A stretch of DNA of 64,000 bases from contig NZ_JAHPZX010000002.1 in the NCBI RefSeq assembly GCF_021325795.1, positions 372,001 to 436,000 of the forward strand, given 5' to 3'. The notes beneath the pieces were generated by a model. It did no database searches. It was not told the DNA's origin and saw only the letters and a list, made by a program, of their open reading frames with translations. The DNA comes from Bordetella sp. LUAb4. Lineage in GTDB: Bacteria > Pseudomonadota > Gammaproteobacteria > Burkholderiales > Burkholderiaceae_B. The position numbers and the translations under genes are program-made. This document shows positions 16,487 to 25,314 of the stretch, one piece after another (the stretch's first letter is position 1; each line of letters starts with the position of its first letter).

Positions 16487-17410
16487 ATGGATTTGAATCG
16501 GCTGGACCTGAACCTTCTGAAAATCTTCGACGCCGTCTACCGCTTGCGCAGCTTGACGGAGGTCGCGAAGGAAGTACATCTGAGCCAACCGGCTATCAGC
16601 CATGCATTGGGCCGCCTGCGCGAAGCCCTGGGCGATCGGCTGTTCATACGCTCAGCGGAGGGCCTGACACCTACCGCCCGTTGTGAACGCCTGGCGCCGC
16701 CAGTACGGGCGGCGTTGGAGACCATCCGCGAGTCGTTGCAGGACACCGCGAACTTCCGCCCGGCGGATTGCACGCGCGAGTTTCGCGTGTTGCTGACGGA
16801 TGTGGGAGAGATGTTGTTGGTGCCGCCGCTGATCAACCATCTGCGCAATGTCGCACCACAGGTGAAACTGGCCATTTTCCAGGCGCCGCGCACGCATTAC
16901 GAGCGCATGCTGGGCGAACACGAAGTCGACATCGCCATCAGCAACCTGAACCTGCAGCGCCAGACCTTGCGCAAGGAATCGCTATTTCGCGACCACTGTG
17001 TGGTGCTGCGCAGCGCGCGCGGGGATGATCCGCGAGGCCCCCGTGAACCGTTGACCCTGGAAGAATTCGAACGCAGCCACCACGTGCTGATCAGCCCGCT
17101 CCACGATCCTGTCGAGCAAGTCCTCGCTCAGCTGAATATCAAGCGCAAGACCGTGCTGCGCCTGCCCAATTATTTCGCCTTGCCGCGCGTGATCGCGTCG
17201 TCCGACTGGCTGGTGACGGTGCCGTCGCGCATCGCCTGCCACCTGCAGTCGTACGTCGCGCTGGACATCCAGGATGTGCCCTTCCCTTCACCGGTGTTCG
17301 ATGTCCGCATGTACTGGCACACACGTCACGATACCGACCCCGCGCACAGCTGGCTGCGCGAGGTTTTCGTAAGCTTGTTCCAGGCGGCGCCGGAGGCGCT
17401 GGAGCGGTAG
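16487..17410 (+). CDS. LysR-family regulator (NodD/PcpR-like)
   Basis: The product is 307 aa from ATG 16487, with GAGG eight bases upstream. A 32-codon upstream extension in the same frame is less likely. The LysR winged helix is at residues 5-65 (LRSLTEVAKEVHLSQPAISH). The effector domain follows, with the NodD/NahR-like style MDLNRLDLNLLKIFDAVY at the start. It is divergent from fahA and convergent with the HpaI-like gene. Its target is probably one of these. The inducer is unknown. Confidence 0.9.
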   Translation: MDLNRLDLNLLKIFDAVYRLRSLTEVAKEVHLSQPAISHALGRLREALGDRLFIRSAEGLTPTARCERLAPPVRAALETIRESLQDTANFRPADCTREFRVLLTDVGEMLLVPPLINHLRNVAPQVKLAIFQAPRTHYERMLGEHEVDIAISNLNLQRQTLRKESLFRDHCVVLRSARGDDPRGPREPLTLEEFERSHHVLISPLHDPVEQVLAQLNIKRKTVLRLPNYFALPRVIASSDWLVTVPSRIACHLQSYVALDIQDVPFPSPVFDVRMYWHTRHDTDPAHSWLREVFVSLFQAAPEALER

Positions 17411-17451
17411 CCGGCGCGCTCAGCTGCCGGCCCCCTCGGCAAGCTCCGCGC

Positions 17452-18261
17452 TCAGTAACCGCCAGTCTTGCCGGCCGTGGGCGTGGCATCGCCGCCGCCC
17501 TTGAACTCGCGTACCGTCCTGGTCGCGGCTTGCACTAACAGCGACGTGTCCACGCCGACCGCGACGAACAGCGCACCCGCGTCCAGATACTTGTGCGCCA
17601 CGTCCACCTGGCTCATCAAGACACCAGGCGCCTTGCCGGCCGCGCGCACGCGAGCGATGCCGTCCAGGATCGCCCGCTGCACTTCCGGATGATTCACCTG
17701 GCCTGGATAGCCCATGGAGGCGGACAAATCGGCTGGCCCGAAGAACACGCCATCCACCCCGTCCACCTGCGCGATGGCGTCGAGATTCTCCAGCGCCAGC
17801 GTCGTCTCCGCCTGCACCAGCAGGCACATCTGATCATTGGCCTGGACGGTGTAGTCGGCAATCTGGCCGTAGCGCGATGCCCGCGCCAGCGCCGCGCCCA
17901 TGCCGCGGATGCCAGCCGGCGGATAGCGCGTGGCGCGTACCATCAACTCGGCTTCCTGCGCCGTGTCTATCATCGGAATCAGCAGCGTCTGCGCACCGAT
18001 ATCGAGAAATTGCTTCACCAGCGCAACGTCGCCCTTGGGCGGACGCAGCACCGGATGGACCGGATACGGCGCCACCGCGCGCAATTGCGCCAGCAGCGAA
18101 CGCACATCGTTGGGCGCGTGCTCGCCGTCGAGCACCAGCCAGTCGTAGCCGCAGCCGGCCAGCAGTTCGGCGGCGTTGGCGTCGGCCAGGCCGACCCACA
18201 AGCCTATCTGTGCGCGGCCGGCCCGCAGTTCATCTCGGAAGGTATTGGTAGGCGTCTGCAA
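17452..18261 (-). CDS. HpcH/HpaI-family aldolase
   Basis: The product is 269 aa if translation starts at TTG 18259-18261, which has GAGGAG seven bases upstream. An in-frame ATG at 18354 would add a repetitive leader and is not favoured. Motifs fit class II pyruvate aldolases of the HpaI type: [11 protein letters not shown] (catalytic His), [10 protein letters not shown] (Arg), LVQAET and [15 protein letters not shown] (metal Glu and Asp). It would cleave a 4-hydroxy-2-oxo acid to pyruvate or oxaloacetate-level products plus an aldehyde. It is the last gene of the ring-cleavage operon that starts near 24.2 kb. Confidence 0.9.
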   Translation of the reverse strand: MQTPTNTFRDELRAGRAQIGLWVGLADANAAELLAGCGYDWLVLDGEHAPNDVRSLLAQLRAVAPYPVHPVLRPPKGDVALVKQFLDIGAQTLLIPMIDTAQEAELMVRATRYPPAGIRGMGAALARASRYGQIADYTVQANDQMCLLVQAETTLALENLDAIAQVDGVDGVFFGPADLSASMGYPGQVNHPEVQRAILDGIARVRAAGKAPGVLMSQVDVAHKYLDAGALFVAVGVDTSLLVQAATRTVREFKGGGDATPTAGKTGGY

Positions 18262-18306
18262 TGTAGCGCTCCTCTTTCGTCTGTCGTGGATGCCGGCGTG
18301 ACCCTC

Positions 18307-18351
18307 GGCGGCCGTGGTCCCGGCAGTCGTGGTCCCAGCGGCCGTGGCCAC
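18307..18351. repeat. Three 15-bp tandem repeats upstream of the aldolase start
   Basis: The units are GGCGGCCGTGGTCCC, GGCAGTCGTGGTCCC and AGCGGCCGTGGCCAC. They lie in the 105-bp gap between the bicupin stop and the aldolase Shine-Dalgarno site. Period 15 keeps an in-frame pentapeptide if the longer aldolase reading frame were used. Confidence 0.7.
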
Positions 18352-18366
18352 CAACGCGCGTGGCGT

Positions 18367-19470
18367 TCAGCCGGCGTGGCGCGGACCAATATAGCCTTTC
18401 TGGCCGGCCTCCGATCCCAGATTCAGGATCGGGCCGTCCATGCGCTCCTGCCAGATCAGCGATTCCATGCCGATATGCAGCGGATGGTCCTGCACGGTCA
18501 GGATCATGGCGCCGGTTTCGTCGTAGTAGTGGGCGTGCTCCGACCATGACGGCCCGGACAGCAACAGGTCGCCGGCCTTCCAGGGTACGACCTGGCCGTC
18601 GACCACGCTCTTGCCGTGGCCGGCGAAGTGGTAGTTGATGGCAATGGAACTGTGCTTGTGGCCCCGGCCGACGGGCCGGCCGGGCTGCCCCTTGGGATGC
18701 GAGAACAGCGTGGCGAAAAAAGAGTGCGTGGTGCCGTTGCGGCGCTCGGTAGCCGGGTTGTACAGCAGCATGATGTTGCGTTTATCGTCACACGGTGCCA
18801 TCGCCAGCAACTGGGAAGTCTCCTGCCATGGCCACACCAACGGCCGATTCTCCACGACCTGGATGTCGGTCAGGAACTCGTAGCCGCGCAAGCGCGCGCC
18901 GGCAGCGGCGATACGCAGGTCCGGCGCGTTGGCGCGGTTGATTTCCAGGTTCAGCCCGGCAGTGGCGGCAATCGTTTTCTTCTGCCAGTCCGCGCCGGCG
19001 TATTCGATCCAATGCACGCCCAGCTTGCGCAGCAGCGGCGCGTTGGAATACACCAGCCGCACCCAGGGCTGGGTGCCGGTATTGTGATGGCAATACGGCT
19101 GCATGGAGGGCAGTGACAGCACATCCCACTTGCCCAAGGCCATCGTCTGGTCGCCCACCAGCACCGTACCCGCGCCGCCGATGCAGAACTCGATCTGATT
19201 GGCGTTGCGCAGCACCGGGCGGGTACGCTCGCCCGGCTTGAGCACCGTAATGGTGACTTCGACGCCGGGCCCGAAGCCCAGGGTGCCGTCGGTGCAGGAC
19301 GGATGCACTACCGCGGCGGCACGCCGGCCATCGGCGGGGGCCGCTTCGTCGAGCAGACGCTCGACTTCGAGTTCGATATCCTCGCGCGTCACCAGCACGG
19401 GGGCCCACGGTACGATAGGCGCCGGCGCGGCGCCACTAACGTCCACCAAGGTATAGGTCTTGTCGTTCAT
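18367..19470 (-). CDS. Gentisate 1,2-dioxygenase-like bicupin with altered first metal site
   Basis: The product is 367 aa. AGGAG precedes ATG 19468-19470. Two cupin domains (residues about 75-150 and 255-335) follow the gentisate/salicylate dioxygenase plan. The first cupin normally reads HRH after PGE. Here that triad is VLR (PGERTRPVLRNANQIEFCIG), so the classical Fe-binding pair is lost. The second cupin has GRGHKHSS and SEHAHYY, which could bind the metal instead. It probably opens a hydroxylated aromatic ring. Neighbouring hydratase, FAH-family hydrolase and aldolase genes fit the following steps. It could also be a non-oxygenase cupin. Confidence 0.83.
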   Translation of the reverse strand: MNDKTYTLVDVSGAAPAPIVPWAPVLVTREDIELEVERLLDEAAPADGRRAAAVVHPSCTDGTLGFGPGVEVTITVLKPGERTRPVLRNANQIEFCIGGAGTVLVGDQTMALGKWDVLSLPSMQPYCHHNTGTQPWVRLVYSNAPLLRKLGVHWIEYAGADWQKKTIAATAGLNLEINRANAPDLRIAAAGARLRGYEFLTDIQVVENRPLVWPWQETSQLLAMAPCDDKRNIMLLYNPATERRNGTTHSFFATLFSHPKGQPGRPVGRGHKHSSIAINYHFAGHGKSVVDGQVVPWKAGDLLLSGPSWSEHAHYYDETGAMILTVQDHPLHIGMESLIWQERMDGPILNLGSEAGQKGYIGPRHAG

Positions 19471-19513
19471 GCTCGTCTCCTGCTGTTTCGATCGGTTTTT
19501 TCAAAGGGCTTTT

Positions 19514-20347
19514 TCAATGGGCCTTTTTCAATGAGTCCCCGGGCGGCGTCAGGCGGAACGTCACCGCGCCCAGCCGTCCGTAGTCGACGTGGAATACGTC
19601 GCCCGGCGCGCCGGCCACCGGCCGGGTGAAAGAGCCGCTGAGGACTACCTCGCCCGTCGCCAGGCCTTCGTCCCACTGCGCCAGGCGGTTCGCCAACCAG
19701 GCCACGCCATGGGCCGGATGATCCAGCACGGCCGCCGCCAGCCCGGATTCCTCGATGATGCCGTTGCGGTACAGAAGCGCACCGGCCCAGCGTAGATCCA
19801 GAGCATCGACCGCCACTGGCCGGCCACCCAGCACCACGCCGGCATTCGCGGCGTTGTCCGAAATGGTGTCGGTGACGCGCCGCATCGCCTTGGTCTCGCG
19901 ATCGAACTGCTCGATGCGGGCATCGATGATCTCGACCGCCGGCACTACGTATTCGGTGGCGCGCAGCACGTCGAACAGCGTGATGCCGGGACCACGCAGC
20001 GGCTTGCCCAGGACAAAAGCCAGTTCCACTTCGATGCGTGGTGCGATGAAGGTCTCGAAGGGGATCTCATGGCCGCTGTCGAAGAACATGTCGTCGAACA
20101 AGGTGCCGTAGTCGGGCTCGGCAATCTGGCTGGCCTGCTGCATGGCACGCGACGTCAGGCCGATCTTGTGACCACGCAACGTGCGGCCCCGCGCCAGCTT
20201 CAGTGCGCACCATGCCCGCGCGACCGCATAACCGTCGGCCACCGTCATCCCGGGATGCCGCAGAGAGAAATGGCGCACCTGCACGCGCGTGCGTTCGGCC
20301 TGGTCCAGTTCGGCCGCCAGCGCGGCGACGAGGTCGGGGCTCAGCAT
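19514..20347 (-). CDS. 2-oxopent-4-enoate / 2-oxohept-3-enedioate hydratase family (MhpD/HpaH-like)
   Basis: The product is 277 aa from ATG 20345-20347, with AAGGGGGG upstream. It has the family segments [30 protein letters not shown] (metal-binding Glu pair) and [12 protein letters not shown] (third Glu). It adds water to a 2-hydroxydienoate, giving the 4-hydroxy-2-oxo acid used by HpaI-type aldolases, one of which is two genes downstream. Its start overlaps the end of the cyclodeaminase-like gene by seven bases. Confidence 0.91.
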   Translation of the reverse strand: MLSPDLVAALAAELDQAERTRVQVRHFSLRHPGMTVADGYAVARAWCALKLARGRTLRGHKIGLTSRAMQQASQIAEPDYGTLFDDMFFDSGHEIPFETFIAPRIEVELAFVLGKPLRGPGITLFDVLRATEYVVPAVEIIDARIEQFDRETKAMRRVTDTISDNAANAGVVLGGRPVAVDALDLRWAGALLYRNGIIEESGLAAAVLDHPAHGVAWLANRLAQWDEGLATGEVVLSGSFTRPVAGAPGDVFHVDYGRLGAVTFRLTPPGDSLKKAH

Positions 20348-21414
20348 GCGCCCCCCTTGCCGTCGTCGCGCCGCCAACGGATGGCCGCTGCCGCCGCACT
20401 CACCGGCAGCGGCGTCACCGCGCCCGGCGCTGCCGCCGCCCGCTCGTGCGCCAGCGCCGCGACGGCCAGGTCCGACAGGCCCATGCCCATGGCCTTGAAC
20501 AGGGTGATGTCGCCCGCGCCTTTGTCCACGCCCTCGCCTTTGCCCTGGCCCGACCCCGCGCGCGGCTTGCCGGCCCGGATGACGTCGGCCAAGACCTGCA
20601 CCTGGCCCCACGCGGCGTCTTCGTCGCCGTAGTAGTCGCGCAATTCGCGGGAACCCCTCCGCGCATTGGCAAGATCATCCACCACCACGGCACGAGCACG
20701 TGCGAAAACGTCGGGCTGGAACTCGGCATTGGCCGGCAGGATGGCGCCGACGGCATTCAGATGCGCGCCCGGCGCCAGCAAGCGCGCCGGGAAAAATGCG
20801 TCGGTGGCGCGCGTCACCAAGGTCACCAGATCGGCCCCGTCGGTCGCCGCTTCCAGGGACGCCGCGGCTTCGACGCTGGTCTGCGGGAACGCCTCGGCCA
20901 CGTTGCGTGCGAAAGCCGCGCGGCGCTCCGCATCGCGGCCCCAGACGCGAATCCGGCGCAGCGTGCGCACAGCCGCCACGGCGTGGATCTGGGCAATCGC
21001 CTGCTTGCCGGTACCGATCACCGCCAGATCGCCTGCATCCTCGCGTGCCAGCCAACGGGTGCCTAGCGCGGTCATTGCCGCGGTACGAATTTGACCCAGC
21101 GTATTGGCTTCGAGCATGGCCAGCAGCCGGCCGTTCTCCGAACTGAACAGGGAAAACACGGCCTTGGCGCCGTTGCGGGTGTGGACCCAGGTCTTGAAAC
21201 CGCACACGCCCAGGCGCGGCGAAGCCGATCCCAGCGCATGCATGGCGCCGCCGCCCAGATCGCCAAGCGCCTTCGGCACGTTGAAGGCCGCGCCGTCGGC
21301 CAGTTCGATGAGATTACGCTCCAGTGCGTCGATGCCATCGTCCAGCGGCACGAGGCGCGCCACGTCCGCTTCGGTCAACCAATAGGCAGCCGTATCCCTT
21401 GTGCTTGTATCCAT
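20341..21414 (-). CDS. Ornithine cyclodeaminase / mu-crystallin family protein
   Basis: The product is 357 aa from ATG 21412-21414 with AGGA upstream. The Rossmann nucleotide-binding motif is [15 protein letters not shown] (residues about 140-155). Other family segments are [14 protein letters not shown] and [13 protein letters not shown]. The family contains ornithine cyclodeaminases and NAD(P)-dependent imine or amino acid dehydrogenases. Inside an aromatic ring-cleavage operon it probably handles an imine or amino intermediate, suggesting the substrate contains nitrogen. A Gly/Lys-rich insertion ([16 protein letters not shown]) interrupts the late domain. Exact reaction unknown. Confidence 0.86.
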   Translation of the reverse strand: MDTSTRDTAAYWLTEADVARLVPLDDGIDALERNLIELADGAAFNVPKALGDLGGGAMHALGSASPRLGVCGFKTWVHTRNGAKAVFSLFSSENGRLLAMLEANTLGQIRTAAMTALGTRWLAREDAGDLAVIGTGKQAIAQIHAVAAVRTLRRIRVWGRDAERRAAFARNVAEAFPQTSVEAAASLEAATDGADLVTLVTRATDAFFPARLLAPGAHLNAVGAILPANAEFQPDVFARARAVVVDDLANARRGSRELRDYYGDEDAAWGQVQVLADVIRAGKPRAGSGQGKGEGVDKGAGDITLFKAMGMGLSDLAVAALAHERAAAAPGAVTPLPVSAAAAAIRWRRDDGKGGAC

Positions 21415-21449
21415 ACCGATGTTGTCCTGAAGAAAGAAGGAAAAATGCG

Positions 21450-21953
21450 TCAGGTGTTGGCCGGCACGGGCAGATGCGCCGTGCTGGACTTGCGTTCGAT
21501 GCGCCATGCGCCCTGCTCACGGCGCAGGCGATCCTCGCAGCGGCGGATGCCGGCCGGCTGCAAGGGCGTGGGTAGTTCGGGGGGTTGGCCGATGGATTGA
21601 TCGGTGGGTTGATTCGCTACCGGCCTGACCATCGCGTCATACGCCAGCAGATAGAAGCGCACCAGAACCGTGTTTTCGTCCAACCGTTCAAGCACGGGAT
21701 TGCACACCGCGTGGAAGGTGCGCCGTGTGTCCGGGCGCTGCGCCAGGGCCTCGCCTATCCGCTGCGGGCCAGTGAGCGTGGCGCCGCCACGCTCCCACTG
21801 TCCATCCGCGGTGAAGAAGGACTGCGCACGCGCGTGGTCGCGCATGTCGAGTCCATCGAAGAAACCGTGGACGGTGGCCAGGCAAGCCTGCACGGTGGCC
21901 GTATCCAGCGCATGCGGCCATGCATTCTTCCGTTCAGGATCCGGGTCATGCAT
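21450..21953 (-). CDS. NTF2-like (SnoaL-type) small protein
   Basis: The product is 167 aa from ATG 21951-21953; its first bases overlap the end of the preceding FAH-family gene by eight bases. Residues about 20-150 have the NTF2-like pattern (VHGFFDGLDMRDHARAQSFF, then DGQWERGG and FHAVCNPVLERL). A Pro/Gln-rich insertion sits at residues about 112-130. Members serve as small hydrolases, isomerases or ring-hydroxylase beta-like subunits. The role in this pathway is open. Confidence 0.78.
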   Translation of the reverse strand: MHDPDPERKNAWPHALDTATVQACLATVHGFFDGLDMRDHARAQSFFTADGQWERGGATLTGPQRIGEALAQRPDTRRTFHAVCNPVLERLDENTVLVRFYLLAYDAMVRPVANQPTDQSIGQPPELPTPLQPAGIRRCEDRLRREQGAWRIERKSSTAHLPVPANT

Positions 21954-22788
21954 GGCCTGGCTCCTCGTCTTGAACGGCGTTGGCCAGCACGCCGATGCCG
22001 CCGATCTCTACTTCGAAGCGATCGCCCGCGCGCAGGTAGCGTGGCGGCTTGCGGCTCATGCCCACGCCCTCGGGCGTGCCGGTGGCGATGATGTCGCCGG
22101 CACGCAGCAGCGTGAACTGGCTGAGGTAGGAAATCAGTTGTGGAATCGAGAACACCAGTTCGTCCAGCGTCGCATCCTGCATCTGCTCGCCATTCAAGCG
22201 GCCGGTCACGCGGATCGACGCCAGGGGCGGCATGGCATCGGGCGTGACGATCCACGGACCCAGTGCGCCGGAGCGCGGGAAATTCTTGCCGGGCGTGGCC
22301 TGCCGATTGTGCATCTGGTAGTCGCGCACGGAGTTTTCGGCCATGCAGGTATAGCCGCCCACGTAGTCCATCGCATCGGCTTCGGTCACATAGCGGGCCG
22401 GCTTGCCGATCACCACTGCCAGTTCCGCTTCGTAGTCGAGCTCAGCCGACATGGGCGAACGCAGCACCGGCTCGCCATGCCCCACGAACGTATCGGGAAA
22501 GCGGGGAAACGCCGACGGGTGGCCGCCCGAATCACGAGCGACTTCCTGGGCGTGCTTGCGATAGTTCAGGCCGACGCAAATGATCTTGGTGTCCGGCAAT
22601 ACCGGCGGCAGCCATTGCAGGCCAGCGCATGGCAGCGTCTCCCCGCGCCGGTTCAGGTCCCGGCCGCCGTCCCGCGCGGCCGCCAGCGCCTGGCCAAAGT
22701 CGCTGGCACCGGGTAGCGCCGTGACATGGTCGTTCTCCACCAGCCCCCAGCCGGTCGCGCCGGCCTGGGCATAACGTGCAATTCTCAT
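21946..22788 (-). CDS. FAH-family hydrolase/isomerase-decarboxylase
   Basis: The product is 280 aa from ATG 22786-22788 with AAGGA upstream. The FAH catalytic domain is at residues about 70-275, with CVGLNYRKHAQE, ELDYEAELAVVIGK (metal Glu pair) and GDIIATGTPEGVGM. Such proteins are fumarylpyruvate or acylpyruvate hydrolases, or HpaG-type decarboxylase/isomerases. With a gentisate-type dioxygenase nearby it could hydrolyse the ring-cleavage product. With HpaH/HpaI-like enzymes it could act as decarboxylase. Both remain possible. Confidence 0.9.
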   Translation of the reverse strand: MRIARYAQAGATGWGLVENDHVTALPGASDFGQALAAARDGGRDLNRRGETLPCAGLQWLPPVLPDTKIICVGLNYRKHAQEVARDSGGHPSAFPRFPDTFVGHGEPVLRSPMSAELDYEAELAVVIGKPARYVTEADAMDYVGGYTCMAENSVRDYQMHNRQATPGKNFPRSGALGPWIVTPDAMPPLASIRVTGRLNGEQMQDATLDELVFSIPQLISYLSQFTLLRAGDIIATGTPEGVGMSRKPPRYLRAGDRFEVEIGGIGVLANAVQDEEPGHA

Positions 22789-22802
22789 GGATCTTCCTTG
22801 AA

Positions 22803-24203
22803 TCAGGAGGTGTGCGGGTAGCGATAGGGTCCGATGGCCAGTATCAGCAGACTGCAGGCGGCGCAGATGACGCCCGCGACAGCCATGGCATGGCCATAGC
22901 CGTGAAAGCGGTCGAAGGCCACGCCCATCAGGATGGGACCGGCCAGCGTGCCCAGGCAGAACAGCGAAATCAGGCAGCCGTACACCGCGCCGAAGGATTT
23001 CAGGCCGAAGTAGCGCTTGACCAGGAAAGGCACCAGGTCGCCCTCCGCGCCGATCAGCAGGGCGGTCAGCGCTGCTCCCAAGGCCACTTGCCAATAGGGG
23101 GTGGCGGCAGACGAGGTGCCCAGGATCGCCACGCCGCAAGTACCCAGCAGGAAGGCGCCGGCGGCAAGCACGCGCGCGGGAGCAATGTCCAGCAGGACTC
23201 CGGCGAAAAAGCGGCCCGCCGTCAGGCCAACCGCGGCGAAGGCGCCACCGGCAGCCGCCATTTCCGGGGACACGCCGTTATCCGACAACAGGGCCGGCAC
23301 GTGGACGATGGCACCCAGCCCCACGGCGGCGACCAGCGCGACGCACAAGCCCATGAGCCAGAAACGCCAGTTACCGAAGGCGTGCGCGGCCGTGTCGCCG
23401 GTTACGTGGAGGCTGGCGGCCGAAGAAGCTGGACGGGTCGCGGCCGGCGGTACGGCCGCCCCCTTCACGGGCTTCCTTCGACCCATGACCTGCCGGGCGC
23501 CCGTCTCGTCGTCGATGCCGCGCAGCAGATGTATCGCCAGAAAACCGAGCACCAAAGCCACGCCGGCCAGCATGGCATACGCCATCTGCCACCCTTGATG
23601 GCGCGTGACCCAACCCGCGAACAAGGGTGCCAGCGCCGCGCCGATACCGGCGCCGATCGACGCGATGCCGAATGCCAGCCCCACTCGCCGTTCAAAGCTG
23701 TGTGCCAGGATGGACAGGTAACCCACCGGCGAGGTCGCCACGCCCAGCAGCCCGATCAGGAAGGTCTTGGTTCCCACCGCATAAGGCGTCAGCGGCCCGG
23801 TGGCCATGGCCAGCATGCCCAGGGCAAACAGCACGATGGACCAACCGATCACGCGCAGATGGCCGTAGCGGTCCATCAGTCGCCCGGCCAACGGCGAGCT
23901 GACCGCCAAGCCCAGCGACGCCAGTGCCATACACGTGGCGGCGACGCCGCGCCCGGTGCCCAGCGCCGTGGCAACCGGCAGCAGGAACACGCCGGCCGTA
24001 CCAGCGAACAACGCGGTGTAACCGCCCGACAGGCCTAGCGAAGCGGCGCCGACGCGGAGCATGCCACGACGCATCTGCGACGCCTTGCCTGCCGCGTGCG
24101 CGCCCCCTGCATGGTCGAGGCCTGCGTGCGGGCCGCGCGCGGATTCGACGCCTGCGTGCTCCACGCCCTCGGCCGGACCCGGGCTTGCATAGGATCCCTG
24201 CAT
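22803..24203 (-). CDS. MFS transporter, first gene of the ring-cleavage operon
   Basis: The product is 466 aa, from ATG 24201-24203 with GAGGAG seven bases upstream. About 12 membrane segments begin near residue 50. The first ~45 residues are a His/Ala/Gly-rich, low-complexity leader with no signal sequence. A loop around residues 240-280 is Arg/Ala-rich. It is followed after 14 bp by the FAH-family gene, so it probably imports the substrate of this pathway. Divergent from the GntR gene at 24500. Confidence 0.88.
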   Translation of the reverse strand: MQGSYASPGPAEGVEHAGVESARGPHAGLDHAGGAHAAGKASQMRRGMLRVGAASLGLSGGYTALFAGTAGVFLLPVATALGTGRGVAATCMALASLGLAVSSPLAGRLMDRYGHLRVIGWSIVLFALGMLAMATGPLTPYAVGTKTFLIGLLGVATSPVGYLSILAHSFERRVGLAFGIASIGAGIGAALAPLFAGWVTRHQGWQMAYAMLAGVALVLGFLAIHLLRGIDDETGARQVMGRRKPVKGAAVPPAATRPASSAASLHVTGDTAAHAFGNWRFWLMGLCVALVAAVGLGAIVHVPALLSDNGVSPEMAAAGGAFAAVGLTAGRFFAGVLLDIAPARVLAAGAFLLGTCGVAILGTSSAATPYWQVALGAALTALLIGAEGDLVPFLVKRYFGLKSFGAVYGCLISLFCLGTLAGPILMGVAFDRFHGYGHAMAVAGVICAACSLLILAIGPYRYPHTS

Positions 24204-24342
24204 GTTTGTCTCCTCATTTGTCGTTTTATGGGAAGAGATTCTGTCAGAGCGATTTCGGCCACGACACTGAAACGTCTGCATGGGGGAAATGCAGGAAATG
24301 AATGCGTGCGGGCGGGCCTGGGGAAAACCCCCATGCCGAATC

Positions 24343-24367
24343 AGTGATATATCAGAGTATTATCACT
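24343..24367. promoter_or_regulatory. Operator-like inverted repeat between MFS operon and GntR gene
   Basis: Arms AGTGATA and TATCACT are spaced by 11 bases. A perfect 10-bp palindrome TGATATATCA (24345-24354) is nested in the left part. The AT-rich dyad lies 140 bp upstream of the MFS start and 133 bp before the GntR start, in otherwise GC-rich DNA. It is a good candidate site for the GntR protein. Confidence 0.6.
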
Positions 24368-24499
24368 TGATCTTCAGAAGGCGGAGGCGTGCGCACAGGC
24401 TGTGCTGACGGTGTGCGCCGCGTTCCTCCTGCGGTGTTTCTGCCTCCGTCTCTGCCCTTGCTTGCGCCTCTGCCCGTTCTTCGTACGTATCCATCCCAC

Positions 24500-25201
24500 A
24501 TGTCGCGCTCCGTAGTCATCCCGTTGAACGCTGAAACCCAAGTGGAAACGTCGGCGCCCCGCCCTTCGTCCGGCGCCGCCTTGCGCGAACTCGCCTATGC
24601 CGAGATCAAGCGACGCATCATTTCCTGCGAGTTCCGCCCCGGCGAGGCGATCAATGAATCGCAGGTGGGCGCCCTGCTGGGTTTGGGCCGCACGCCCGTG
24701 CACCAGGCGCTGCACCGCCTGGAAAGCGATGGCCTGGTGACCATCATGCCGCGCAAGGGTGTGCTGGTGGCGCCGCTGTCCTTGAACGATGTGCTGGACA
24801 TGATCGAAGTTCGGCTCAGCAATGAACTGCTCTGCGTGACCCTGGCCGCCGAACGCGCGCACCAGAGCGATCTGCAGGCCATGCGCGAAATCGTGCAGCG
24901 CTCCGCGGAGCTGCTGGAGCATCGCGACATCAACGGCCTGATGGCCCTGGACCTGAAATTCCATATCGCCATCTCCGCGGCCTCGCGCAATCGAGTGCTG
25001 GCGGAACTGCTGCGCAACCTGCATGAGAAACAGGCCCGTTTCTGGTTCCTGTCCCTGCAGGACCCCGTGCACCTGGCCAATGTCTACAAGGAACACATGG
25101 CCGTCATCGACGCGCTGGAGCGCAGAGATGTCCCCGCGGCACGCGAGGCGATCCGCGAACACATCGATGAATTCCGCAAGAACATCATCCGCTCGATATG
25201 A
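24500..25201 (+). CDS. GntR-family (FCD/FadR-type) regulator
   Basis: The product is 233 aa from ATG 24500. An in-frame upstream extension to 24389 has a Pro-rich, unlikely sequence, and no strong Shine-Dalgarno supports either start. The winged helix is at residues about 30-95 (GEAINESQVGALLGLGRTPV). The FCD domain follows (DLKFHIAISAASRNRVLAEL, with acidic and His metal-type residues). It is divergent from the ring-cleavage operon and 113 bp upstream of the DUF2848 gene, so it could control either side. Confidence 0.9.
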   Translation: MSRSVVIPLNAETQVETSAPRPSSGAALRELAYAEIKRRIISCEFRPGEAINESQVGALLGLGRTPVHQALHRLESDGLVTIMPRKGVLVAPLSLNDVLDMIEVRLSNELLCVTLAAERAHQSDLQAMREIVQRSAELLEHRDINGLMALDLKFHIAISAASRNRVLAELLRNLHEKQARFWFLSLQDPVHLANVYKEHMAVIDALERRDVPAAREAIREHIDEFRKNIIRSI

Positions 25202-25314
25202 CCTCCTGGCAGTCGGACCGGGCGGCTGCATCAGCCTGCCCGACCCCGTTGCCATCCAGTTGCAATCAAGTTGCCATACCGCGGCCTTGCCGCATTGAAA
25301 GGACCACACTCATC

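Noticed and set aside
22776-24038. Long plus-strand frame opposite the MFS transporter
   Set aside because: Composition is Gln/Arg/His-rich and disordered. The MFS gene on the minus strand has clear membrane helices.
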